NCBI RefSeq assembly: GCF_002797435.1
Contig: NZ_PGEN01000001.1
Coordinates: 1,672,501 to 1,736,500, forward strand
Source: Sphingomonas koreensis
GTDB taxonomy: Bacteria; Pseudomonadota; Alphaproteobacteria; Sphingomonadales; Sphingomonadaceae
Direction of reading: 5' to 3'
DNA length: 64,000 nt
Shown: piece after piece, positions 47,172 through 56,600 of the stretch
How positions within the stretch are numbered: the first letter of the stretch is position 1
Layout of the letters: each line of letters begins with the position of its first letter
Made by a program: the position numbers and the translations under genes
The notes under the pieces: generated by a model
What the model saw: the letters and a program-made list of their open reading frames with translations, nothing else
What the model was told of the DNA's origin: nothing
The model's database searches: none

Positions 47172-48230
47172 ATGAGACATATCACGCTGGCACAATGGCT
47201 GTGCGGCTTGGCAATTGGTTTCATATTAGTCCTATCGCCGCGCCCGGCCGCCGCATCGGCGAAGCCGGTCACGGTCGGCTACGTGGCCATCTTCAAAGGG
47301 CTGGACCTCTCGATCGACCGGACGCACCTGCCGAGCTTCACCCATTTCAACCTGTCTTTCGCCAATCCCGATGCGGACGGCGTCTTCGTTCGCGACGGCG
47401 CCATGACCTGCATGATCGGCGCATTCGGATCGCGTGTGACGGCCGATTCGTTGAAAGCCGGCGTGGCCCGGCTCAAGACAAGCGGCGCGAAGGTGCTGAT
47501 CTCGGTCGCCGGCGGCATCATCCCGGATTGTTCGGGCGACTGGAAGGCGCTGCTCGCCCCCGACAGGCGCGAGGCGACCGCGGCGGCATTGGTCGCGCTG
47601 GCCGACCAACTCGGCCTGGACGGGGTCGATATCGATCTCGAAGGGGAACTGCTCACCGCCATCGACCGCGCGGGCAACTACGTCCCCTTCATCGAAACGC
47701 TGTCCAAGGCGCTCAAGGCGCGCGGCAAGCTGCTCACCTGCGCCACCGGATCCTATGAGGGCGGGATGATCCCGGTCGGATCGATCCGCTATTTCGATCT
47801 GGTCAACGTCATGTCCTATGACGCGATCGGGCCGTTCTGGGGGCCGGCAGGCGCAGAGCATTCGCCGCTGGCGATGGCAGAGCGCGACCTGGACCTCTGG
47901 CTCGCCCGCGGCGTCGCTCCGGAGCGGCTGGTGCTGGGGGTTCCTTTCTATGGCTATGGCTTTGGCGGGGAAAAGGCCAATTGGTCCTATCGTGACCTCG
48001 TCGCAGCCCAGCCCGATGCCGCTAAGGCCGATGTCGTCGGCAAGGCGTGCGCGGGCTGCCGTTATGTCACCCACAACGGCCCGGCGACGATCGAGGCCAA
48101 GGCAAAACTCGCCCGGGCCAGGGCCGGTGGGGTCATGGTTTGGGAAGTTTCACAGGATTCGCCGGACCATGCGCTGACTCGCGCCATCCATCGCGGGCTT
48201 TCGGCGCCCATTGTGCGCGCTAACGATTGA
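47172..48230 (+). CDS. GH18 chitinase-type glycosidase
   Basis: This 352-residue TIM-barrel protein has a signal peptide (about 1-29, basic N-terminus MRHITLAQW, ending near AAAS). The GH18 signature DGVDIDLE occupies 150-157, so E157 is the acid/base and D155 its partner; the second family motif KVLISVAGG is at 107-115, and MSYDAIGPFWGP and YGYGFGG follow. There is no separate chitin-binding domain, and an endo-N-acetylglucosaminidase cannot be excluded. I chose the ATG at 47172 with AGGGG just upstream. The NagR-type regulator follows 60 bases later. Confidence 0.88.
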   Translation: MRHITLAQWLCGLAIGFILVLSPRPAAASAKPVTVGYVAIFKGLDLSIDRTHLPSFTHFNLSFANPDADGVFVRDGAMTCMIGAFGSRVTADSLKAGVARLKTSGAKVLISVAGGIIPDCSGDWKALLAPDRREATAAALVALADQLGLDGVDIDLEGELLTAIDRAGNYVPFIETLSKALKARGKLLTCATGSYEGGMIPVGSIRYFDLVNVMSYDAIGPFWGPAGAEHSPLAMAERDLDLWLARGVAPERLVLGVPFYGYGFGGEKANWSYRDLVAAQPDAAKADVVGKACAGCRYVTHNGPATIEAKAKLARARAGGVMVWEVSQDSPDHALTRAIHRGLSAPIVRAND

Positions 48231-48267
48231 CGCTGCGATACCAATGCAACACATGGTGGGATCGCAC

Positions 48268-48276
48268 TGGTACTAT
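48268..48276. promoter_or_regulatory. TGGTACTAT element before nagR
   Basis: TGGTACTAT lies 15 bases upstream of the nagR start. Its reverse complement recurs at 58203-58211 before the SIS deaminase gene, and a near copy (TGGTAATA) lies before the halogenase-locus receptor. Likely a NagR operator half. Confidence 0.45.
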
Positions 48277-48290
48277 CGCCAGGCGCAGCC

Positions 48291-49049
48291 GTGAAGGTGG
48301 AGCATCAAGCCTTGTCGCTGATCGAACGTGTTGGTCCCCTCCAGAAGGAAGACCCGACCCCACTCTACCTCCAGCTGCAGAAGATCCTGCGCGACGCGAT
48401 CGAGGGACAGGTGGTCAAGGCCGAAGAGGCAATCCCGACCGAACGCGACCTCGCCGAAGAGTTCGACGTCTCGCGCATCACCGTGCGCAAGGCGATCGAC
48501 GGGCTGGTCGCGGACGGCATCGTCGCGCGGCGGCGCGGCGCGGGCACCTTCGTCACCCGGCCGCGCGTCGAGAAGAGCTTCTCCAAGCTCACCTCCTTCT
48601 CGGAGGACATGGTTTCGCGCGGACGGCGGCCGCACAGCAAATGGGTGAGCAAGACGGCAGGCGCGGTGACGCCTGAGGAGGCGCTGTCGCTGGGGCTCTC
48701 GCCCGGCTCGCTGGTCTATCGCTTCCACCGCATCCGCTATGCCGACGATACGTCGATGGCGCTCGAATATGCGACGATCCCGGCCTATTGCCTCCCCTCG
48801 GTCGAAACGGTCGGAGCGTCGCTCTACGAAGCGCTCGAGGCGGCGGGGCACCTCCCCGTGCGCGCACTCCAGCGGCTGCGCGCCGTGGCCTTTACCGAGG
48901 AACAGGCAGAGGTTCTGGGCGTCGAGCCCGGCGCGCCCGGGCTGTTCATCGAGCGCCGCGGCTTCCTGTCCGACGGACGCACCGCCGAATTCACCCAGAG
49001 CTACTATCGCGGCGATGCCTATGACGTGGTCGCCGAACTGAACGGCTGA
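48291..49049 (+). CDS. nagR: GntR/HutC-type regulator of GlcNAc use (NagR-like)
   Basis: This 252-residue protein has a GntR winged helix (about 20-88: LYLQLQKILRDAIEGQ, IPTERDLAEEFDVSRITVRKAIDGLV) and a C-terminal UTRA effector domain (about 108-245, with VYRFHRIRYADD and FIERRGFLSDGRTAEFTQSYYRGDAYD). HutC-type regulators of this build sense GlcNAc-6-P or GlcN-6-P in nag loci. The start is a GTG at 48291. It lies amid the chitin genes and converges on the halogenase-like operon. Likely targets are the elements at 48268, 56953-56986 and 58183-58211. Confidence 0.85.
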   Translation: MKVEHQALSLIERVGPLQKEDPTPLYLQLQKILRDAIEGQVVKAEEAIPTERDLAEEFDVSRITVRKAIDGLVADGIVARRRGAGTFVTRPRVEKSFSKLTSFSEDMVSRGRRPHSKWVSKTAGAVTPEEALSLGLSPGSLVYRFHRIRYADDTSMALEYATIPAYCLPSVETVGASLYEALEAAGHLPVRALQRLRAVAFTEEQAEVLGVEPGAPGLFIERRGFLSDGRTAEFTQSYYRGDAYDVVAELNG

Positions 49050-49084
49050 CGCGTCCCTGGCCGGTCGCGCCCCGGTGAACGGGG

Positions 49085-50569
49085 TTAGGCCGACAGCCGC
49101 CGCAGGAATTCGACGTGGGGAGGCAGCTCCGCGAGTTGCTCGGCGACCCGCCCCCTGAGCACCGCCAGCCGCGCAGTGAGCTCGGCCGAAGACAGGCCAT
49201 CGGCGATCGGGTGCCAGCTGCGCGGCCATACGCCCTGCCCCGTCATCACCCAGTACCAGTTCGTCGGGCCGAACAGGTCGCCCGGCTCGAACAGGATGTT
49301 GCCGGTGGCGCGGAACGCCTCGATCCGCTCGGCGAGCGTGTCCGGCACTCCGGTGGCGGCGACATCGCGCCAGAAAGGCGTGTCGTCGCGCCCGGCCAAT
49401 GCGTAGTGCGCGATCACGAAATCCCGGATCGTCCGGTATTCATGCAGCGATTCGCGGTTGAAGCGCGCAACGACATTGGGATCGATCCCGTCGCGGGGCA
49501 GCAGCGCGAGCAGACGGATGATCGTCGTCTGAATGAGATGAATCGAGGTCGATTCGAGCGGTTCGAGAAATCCGCCCGCCAGCCCGATGGCGACGCAGTT
49601 GCGGTTCCAGATTTTCCGGCGATGCCCGGCGGTGAAGCGGAGGAAATTGGGATCCGCCTGCGCCGGGCCGGGCAAGCGTTCGCTCAGCAGCCGTGCCGCT
49701 TCGGCATGCGGCAGATGCGCGCTCGAATAGACATAGCCGTTGCCGTCACGATGCTGGAGCGGAATGCGCCACTGCCAGCCCGCCTCGCGCGCGGTCGAGC
49801 GGGTGAAGGGCAGCGGGTCGCCGGCGTTCGCCGCGGGCACGGCCACGGCACTGTCGCAGGGCAGCCAGTGATTCCAGCTTTCATAGCCGGTCTCCAGCGC
49901 GCCTTCGATCAGCAAGCCGCGGAACCCCGAGCAATCGATAAACAGGTCGCCTTCGATGCTGCGGCCGTCATCGAGCGCCAGCGCGTCGATATAGCCGTTT
50001 TCAGGATCGAGGCGGACATGGACGACCTTGCCCTCGACCCGAACCACGCCCGACGCCTCGGCACGGCCGCGCAGGAAACGCGCGTAGAGCGAGGCATCGA
50101 AATGCACCGCATGATGGACAGGCCCCGTGCGGGTCATCCGCGCGAAGCGGCCTTCGCGTAAGGCCATCGCCTCGAGATGATACTCGCTGTGGTCCCGAGG
50201 CCCCACCTCCGCGACATGGCGCAGCCAGAAATGATGGAAGTGAATCCCCGACATCTCGACGCCGAAGAAGCCGAAGGGATGGAAATAGCGGTGACCGGCA
50301 CCGCCCCAACCTTCGAACTCGATGCCAAGCTTGATCGAGCCATTGGTCTCGCGAAGGAACTCGTCCGGGTCGATCCGCAGATAACGATTGAAGTCGAGGA
50401 TCGGCGGCACCGTCGCCTCACCCACCCCCACCGTGCCGATCGCCTCGGATTCGACCAGCGTGATGCTGTGGCTCTGCCCCGCCAGCGCACGGCCGAGCGC
50501 AGCCGCCGTCATCCAGCCTGCGCTGCCACCGCCGACGATGACGATCCGGCGAACCGGCCGCGCGCTCAA
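49085..50569 (-). CDS. Tryptophan-halogenase-like flavoprotein, copy 3
   Basis: This 494-residue FAD-dependent protein is of the tryptophan 7-halogenase superfamily. It has GGGSAG (13-18) for FAD, GEATVP (50-55), the halogenase lysine K80 (SIKLGIEF), the WxWxIP motif at 265-270 and the catalytic glutamate E339 (FLEPLESTSI), so it has all parts needed to make and use a hypohalous acid. I set the start at TTG 50569, overlapping the upstream stop as TTGA, because it begins directly at the FAD-binding strand (ARPVRRIVIVGGG). It is the last gene of the TonB receptor operon. The natural substrate is unknown. Confidence 0.85.
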   Translation of the reverse strand: MSARPVRRIVIVGGGSAGWMTAAALGRALAGQSHSITLVESEAIGTVGVGEATVPPILDFNRYLRIDPDEFLRETNGSIKLGIEFEGWGGAGHRYFHPFGFFGVEMSGIHFHHFWLRHVAEVGPRDHSEYHLEAMALREGRFARMTRTGPVHHAVHFDASLYARFLRGRAEASGVVRVEGKVVHVRLDPENGYIDALALDDGRSIEGDLFIDCSGFRGLLIEGALETGYESWNHWLPCDSAVAVPAANAGDPLPFTRSTAREAGWQWRIPLQHRDGNGYVYSSAHLPHAEAARLLSERLPGPAQADPNFLRFTAGHRRKIWNRNCVAIGLAGGFLEPLESTSIHLIQTTIIRLLALLPRDGIDPNVVARFNRESLHEYRTIRDFVIAHYALAGRDDTPFWRDVAATGVPDTLAERIEAFRATGNILFEPGDLFGPTNWYWVMTGQGVWPRSWHPIADGLSSAELTARLAVLRGRVAEQLAELPPHVEFLRRLSA

Positions 50570-52041
50570 CGCCCGCCGCTCCGGATCCGCGCGAGCGCCT
50601 CCGCATGCGTCTCCATGCTGCGAACCTCGGCGGCGATCGCGCGCAGCTGGCGCTGAAATTCCGCCATCAGCGCCTGATCCTCGACCAGCAGCGCCTGCGG
50701 ATCGAAGCTGTGCGGAACCACGCCATGGCCGGTCATGCACAAGGCCCAGCCATCCTCGACATGCGCCTCGTAGTTGAAATGCGCGAACATGCCGCGCGCG
50801 GCGAACAGGTCAATCTTGGCCGCCAGCTCGGCGGAGACCGGAGCAGCGCGCGCGGCATCCCAGAAAGGCTCGCCATGGCGTCGGTTGAGACGGAAATGCT
50901 GCGCAGCAAAGTCACGCACGCGCGCATATGAGCCTGTCAGCTCCTCATTGTAGATGTCCGCCTCAGGCATCGCATCGCGATCGATCGGCCAGAGCAGCAC
51001 GAGTTGGGCAACGGCGAGCTGGAGCAGCAGCAGTTCCGCCCCGTCGAGCCGCGGCGCATCGCTCGCCGCGCGCCCGATCGCGACGCAATTCGCGAACCAG
51101 GGGCGCGGCCGTAGCGTTGCGGAGAACGCTTCCGACCCGCCCGTTTCGACAGCACGGCCCGCAGCCCGCTCCATGACCATACGCGCCGCGTCGTCAGGCA
51201 TCTGTCGGCTGTCATATGCGATTTCGACCGCCAGCCGGTCGCTCAGCGGGATCAGCGTCACCCACCCCGCTTCATGCGCGGCGACACGACTGTAAAGCGG
51301 CAGCGGATCGAGCCGCGCGGCGCTACCGCAGAGAATCCGGTCGCAAAGGCCATTTCCTTCCTCCGCACCGTGCGGATCGAGCGACCGGGTCAGCGCGCCA
51401 TCAGCGTCGACGAACAGGTCCGCCGTCACCGCTGCGCCGTCCGCGAGCACGATCCGGTCCACTCTGCCATCCGCAGCGTGCGGCTGTGCGCCCCCGCCTT
51501 GCACGATCGTCACAGCCGCGCCCTTGCACGCCGCACGCAGCAGTTCGGTATAGCCCGCGGCATCCAGATGCCAGCCATGCTTGACCGCCTGCCGCGTTGC
51601 CGGATCGCGCGCCTCGCCCGCCCGTCCCTGTTTCGCGGCGGCGGCGGCAAGGCAGAAGTCCTCCAGCGCGACGCGCAACCCGGCCTGACGCGCGCGTGTC
51701 CAGTGCTGGACCAGCGGCAACGACGCAAAAGGGGTTCCCGCATCGCCATAAGCATGGAGAAACGCATCGTCTCCGCCCGACCAGCCGGCGAATTGCTGGC
51801 CCATGTTGAGCGTCGCCGATGCCGTTTCGATCAACGCCGCGTCGGTGATCCCGAGCAGGCGATGGAACGCCGCAAGGTCGGGCACGGCGACCAGTGCGGC
51901 ATGCGGCGGCGGCGCTTCCCCGGTATCGACCCAGGTCACCTGCGTGCCCAGCCGGCCATAGGCCCGGGCGACCGCAAGCGCCGCCATCGGTGCCGCGACG
52001 CCCCCGCCATAGACCGCTACCCGTTCGACCGGACCGCTCAC
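50566..52041 (-). CDS. Halogenase-like flavoprotein, copy 2, lacking catalytic residues
   Basis: This 491-residue paralogue is diverged: the FAD loop reads GGGVAA, the GEATVP stretch is replaced, the halogenase lysine is Asn79 (ATLNMGQQF), WxWxIP is changed to GWVTLIPL, and the glutamate position aligns with Asp in APRLDGAEL. It keeps length, the overall order of segments and the C-terminal part (SYARVRDFAAQHFRLN, MTGHGVVPHSFDPQ). The start is a GTG at 52041 overlapping the upstream stop (GTGA). The frame is intact, so it is not a decayed gene; a non-halogenating or partner role is likely. Confidence 0.8.
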   Translation of the reverse strand: MSGPVERVAVYGGGVAAPMAALAVARAYGRLGTQVTWVDTGEAPPPHAALVAVPDLAAFHRLLGITDAALIETASATLNMGQQFAGWSGGDDAFLHAYGDAGTPFASLPLVQHWTRARQAGLRVALEDFCLAAAAAKQGRAGEARDPATRQAVKHGWHLDAAGYTELLRAACKGAAVTIVQGGGAQPHAADGRVDRIVLADGAAVTADLFVDADGALTRSLDPHGAEEGNGLCDRILCGSAARLDPLPLYSRVAAHEAGWVTLIPLSDRLAVEIAYDSRQMPDDAARMVMERAAGRAVETGGSEAFSATLRPRPWFANCVAIGRAASDAPRLDGAELLLLQLAVAQLVLLWPIDRDAMPEADIYNEELTGSYARVRDFAAQHFRLNRRHGEPFWDAARAAPVSAELAAKIDLFAARGMFAHFNYEAHVEDGWALCMTGHGVVPHSFDPQALLVEDQALMAEFQRQLRAIAAEVRSMETHAEALARIRSGGR

Positions 52042-53549
52042 GGCGCAGGCGCCGGGCAGTAGCGGGCGATGAAGTCGGCATGCGACGGTGCCGACCCGGC
52101 ACCGCGCGCGATCGTCGATGCGAGCATTTCGAGACGTTGTGCGAGAGCCTCGGCCGGCAGCACATCGGCGAGCCGGTCCGCCGCGAGCGGCTCGATCCCT
52201 TGCCCGACGAATACCGCCTGCCAGCTCGGCGGGCCGAACAGCCCGTCCCGATAGGCCTGGACATGACCGCGATGGCGGAAGCGATCGATCTTGTCCTGAA
52301 GCGTGTCGGGCAAGTCGACCGCAGTGACATGCGCCCATAGCGGCGCATCGGCCTCGTTCGCGATATAGTGGAGGATCAGGAAGTCGCGGATCCGGTCATA
52401 TTCGACATCCATCACGCGATTGAATTCGGCGGGCAGCGCCGGATCGATCCCCTCCGTCGACGGCAGCAGCGTCAGCATGTGCATGATCGCCATCTGGACG
52501 AGGTAGATGCTGGTCGACTCAAGCGGCTCGAGGAATCCGCCCGCCAACCCCATACCGATGCAATTGCGCGACCAGGCGAGGCGGCGCTTGCCCGCCTTGA
52601 AGCGCAACACGCGCGGCTCGGCCAATGCCTCGCCGTCGAGATTGGCGAGCAGGGTCGCGGCGGCCTCGTCGTCCGAGACATGCGCGCTCGAATAGACATA
52701 GCCGTTGCCGGTGCGATGCTGCAGCGGGATGCGCCACTGCCAGCCGGCCTTGCGCCGCGTGGAGCGGGTATAGGGGGTGAAATCCTGCGAGCGCGCGCAC
52801 GGCACCGCCTGCGCGCTGTCGCAGGGCAGCCAGTGCGACCAGTCTTCCAGTTCGACACCCAGCATCGATCCGAGCAGCAGCGAACGGAAGCCGGAGCAGT
52901 CGATGAAGAAGTCCCCCGCGACGGGTTCGCCCGAGGCGAGCGTCACGGCGGCGATCGCGCCGCTTCCGCCATCGCGCTCGACATCGACGATCCGCCCCTC
53001 GACGCGTTCGATCCCGCGCGCCTCAGCCCAGCCGCGCAGGTAACGGGCGTAGAGAAAGGCATCGAGGTGATAGGCATAGGCAAAGGCATTGCGAACGTCG
53101 TTCGGATCGCCATTGGGCAGCATGAAGCGGTTCTGCCAGGCGGCAACGATCGGGAAGCAATAGTCGTCGAGCCGCGACGCAATGCCTGAGCGCCGCGCGC
53201 GGATCCAGTAGCTGAAGAAGTCCGCCTCCCCCACCGGCCGGCCATAGGTGCCGAACGGATGGATGTAGCGATGCCCTTCATGCCCCCAGTTCACGAACTC
53301 GATGCCGAGCTTGAAGCTCGCCTGGGTCGCCTTCATGAACTCGACCTCGTCGAGCCCGAGAAAGTCGTTGAAGTCCTTCATCTGCGGCAGCGTCGCCTCG
53401 CCGACGCCGACGGTGCCGATCTCTTCGGATTCGACCAGCCGCACCCGCACCCCCGTCGGCACCAGCTTCGCCGCGCACGCCGCTGCGCACATCCAGCCGG
53501 CGGTCCCCCCGCCGACAATCACCAGTTCGAACGGTCGCCCCATCGTCAT
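52038..53549 (-). CDS. Tryptophan-halogenase-like flavoprotein, copy 1
   Basis: This 503-residue protein has GGGTAG (13-18), GEATLP (50-55), K80 (ASFKLGIEF), WQWRIP (270-275) and E344 (FLEPLESTSI), matching the working halogenases in every key residue. Relatives encoded next to TonB receptors (BrvH, and the Xanthomonas enzymes) are reported to brominate free indole in vitro, while their in vivo role is open. ATGs at 53549 and 53543 are both possible; AAGG lies upstream. It is the first of three flavoprotein genes after the receptor, 59 bases from its stop. Confidence 0.88.
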   Translation of the reverse strand: MTMGRPFELVIVGGGTAGWMCAAACAAKLVPTGVRVRLVESEEIGTVGVGEATLPQMKDFNDFLGLDEVEFMKATQASFKLGIEFVNWGHEGHRYIHPFGTYGRPVGEADFFSYWIRARRSGIASRLDDYCFPIVAAWQNRFMLPNGDPNDVRNAFAYAYHLDAFLYARYLRGWAEARGIERVEGRIVDVERDGGSGAIAAVTLASGEPVAGDFFIDCSGFRSLLLGSMLGVELEDWSHWLPCDSAQAVPCARSQDFTPYTRSTRRKAGWQWRIPLQHRTGNGYVYSSAHVSDDEAAATLLANLDGEALAEPRVLRFKAGKRRLAWSRNCIGMGLAGGFLEPLESTSIYLVQMAIMHMLTLLPSTEGIDPALPAEFNRVMDVEYDRIRDFLILHYIANEADAPLWAHVTAVDLPDTLQDKIDRFRHRGHVQAYRDGLFGPPSWQAVFVGQGIEPLAADRLADVLPAEALAQRLEMLASTIARGAGSAPSHADFIARYCPAPAP

Positions 53550-53608
53550 CAACCTTACCGCACAAGGTTGCCGGCGCCAGTCCCCCCGAACCGGCGCCGG
53601 CGCTTAGA

Positions 53609-56600
53609 TCAGAAGGTCAGCCGCGCACCGATCTGGAAGCGGCGATCATTCTTGAACCAGGCATTGTCCTTGAGCAGTCCGTCGTTGTTCACCTGCTGCT
53701 TGAGCACGGTGTCGGTCCCCAGCAGGTTGGTACCCTCGACGATGAACTCGATATTGCTGGTCGCCCGGAAGCGGATCGACGCGTCCATATAGCCGGCGGC
53801 CTCCTGCCAGACCGGCAAGGCGACGCAGCAGTCGATCGCGGTAACCAGGAACTTCGAGCGCCAGTTGTACGCGAGACGCGCCGACAATTTGCCCTTCTCG
53901 TACATGCCGACGATGTTGAAGGCATGTTCGGAGACACCCTCCAGCGCCTTCGCCTTCACCGCCGTAGTGCTATACTGGAGACCGCCGCCCGCGATGCCGC
54001 CCGCGGTCTCATTGGTCAGCGCAACGGTCTCGATCCCGTCATTCTTCACATAGGTGTAGTTGGCCTGCACCCCGAGCCCGTCGAACGGCGCGGGCAGGAA
54101 ATCGAAGAAGGTCTGGAATGCTGCTTCAGCGCCATAGATGGCCGCGCCTTCTCCGTTGACCGGACCGGTAACCCGGATCGGCTCGGTGACACCATTGTTG
54201 GTCACCGAAAGATCGAACGACCCCTGCTGAATATAATCGTAAAACTTCTTGTAGAAGCCGGTCAGCGTCAGCGATCCGGCCGACGACATATAATATTCGA
54301 ACGTCAGGTCGAACTGGTCCGCCGTGATCGGCTTCAACCTCGGATTGCCCATCTGACCGGTATAATCCCAGTCATAGGCAATGGGCCTTCCATCGGCGTC
54401 GCGCGTCACCCTCGTATTATTGAAATCGTTGACATTGGGCGAAACCCGGCTGACCGTCAGGAAGTTGCGGAGCAAGCCGAAATCGGGTCGTGACATCGCC
54501 CGCGAATAGGCGAAGCGCGAGACCAGCTTATCCGTCAGATCGAACTTAATGTTGAAGCTCGGCAATGCGTGGAAATGGTTGACATCGGTCGTGCCCGCCA
54601 CTGTCGCACCATTGTTGAACGCGATCTCGGACGCTCCGATGACGCAGCCGGCGGTTGCCGTGGGCCGCCCCGTATCTCCGTCGGTTCCCGGGGTACAGAT
54701 CCGGTCAGCCGCAGTGAATGGGTTGGCGAAGGTCGCTGCACCCTGCGTTGCGTTATTGGTCCAGACCAGGCGAACGCCGACATTGCCCGAGACCCGGACA
54801 CCCCCAATCGTCAGACCGTCGCCGCCGAACTTGGCCATCGCATAAGCTGCGACCGTGCGTTCGCTGACCTTATGGATCTCGCTCGGCAGATAGCAGCCGA
54901 ACTTGTCCTTGACCGTTTCGCCCGCGCGATAGCCGGCGTTCGAACAGACCGGAAAATAGTCACCGACACCGATCGCAGGCCGACCCAGCGCCTTGGCCAG
55001 ATCCTCGCGATTCGCCAGCTTGTCCATGTTGAAGAACACGAACGAGTTGTGAGTCAGCTGATTGCCGGCAAAGAAATCGCTGCTGAAACTGTGGGTTGCG
55101 TAGTTGCCCGTCGGATAGACCGGCTTGTCCAGGTTGAAATAGGACGCCTGGGTATTGGTCCAGGTGTTCGAGATATTCGCCCAGTTATACGCGCCCCAGC
55201 GCACGGTCTGATCGCGATCCGCATAACGCGCGCCGACCTTGATCGCATCGAGCCAGCCCGAATCCACATCATATTCCGCGTCCATGCGGAACGCGAATTC
55301 CTGGCCATCACTGTCTTCGGTGTGATCGGTGATCGCGTAGTAATGATAGTTGTTCGGATTGACGAGGCCGCCGGGTGACAGGTTGATATTGGTGGCAACC
55401 GTCGGCTTGAACTCCAGCCGGGGATATTTTCCGGTCAGATCTACGAACGTGTCGGCATAGCTTCGCGTCGTTACCGACGCATTGTAGTTGCCCACACTGG
55501 CATCGACATACTGGCCGTCGACCGTCACGCGCAGCCGATCCGTGACATCCCAACGGAAATTCAGGCCGAAGTCCTGAGTAACTTGCTTGTTACGCAGCGC
55601 GTTGGACTGCGTATCGACCGACGGCGCACGCCGCAACGTCGCGCCGGCACACCCGGTCCAACCATAGCAACGGTTGTAGAACGGCTGCCCAGCGGAGTTC
55701 AAACCAAGCCCAAGATACGCGTTGTCTGGGATAGTTGCAGTTGGATCGCCCAAATAGGCGCGTGGCGGAGACCACCAACCGCTCAGGAAGTCACCATCGT
55801 CATCGAACTTGAACGATGTTCCATCGAGCGGAAAGACCTCGGCAAGATCGTCCGGGGTGGGCGGCGGGCCAATCGTAGAATCGGACGGCCGACCGAAAAG
55901 ATCAAGTACGTTGGAGAATACCGAATATTCACGCCAGCTATTGTTATACTGCGACCTGTTATACTGGCCAGTCAACAGCATCGACTCATCGTTCGACTTC
56001 CACTGGAATGCAGCCGATACGCCGTAGCGCTTTCGGTCATACTCATTCTCGCGAAGATAGATGCCGCTCGGGATATATTTAAGATATTGCGTGCCGGCCG
56101 GGTCCGTCGGCTTCAGTTCGCCAAACGCATTCCGGAAGACGCCCATGCGGCCAAACTGCACGCCCTGACTCGCGGTAATCGCGTGGGCATAAGCGCCGTT
56201 CACCATCAAACCGATCTCACCGATCCCGGTTTCCCAGCGATCGGAGATGATGCCCGAAACCTCCGGCGACGATTTCTTGGCGATGTCGCCATAAGTGTTC
56301 TTGATCGAGAGTGAGATCAGCCGCCCCTTGCTGTCGAACGGCAGACGCGTGCGCAGATTGACCGTGCCGGCGATACCGCCCTCGATCAGGTCGGCGGTCT
56401 GGTTCTTGTAGGTATCGATGCCGCCGAGCAGTTCGGGCGAGATGTCCTGCCAGCTCAATCCGCGCGAGGAATTGGCGCTGAACGTGTCGCGGCCATTGAA
56501 TTCCGAACGAACCTGGTTGAGGCCGCGGATGATGACGCCCGACGGCTCGGCGGAGAAGTGCGAGGTATCGTCGGTGCCGGAAAAGCGGTTGACGGTGATG

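Noticed and set aside
49085..53549. Halogenase genes as part of a natural-product cluster
   Set aside because: No NRPS, PKS, carrier protein, tailoring or resistance genes nearby; the context is sugar uptake and use.
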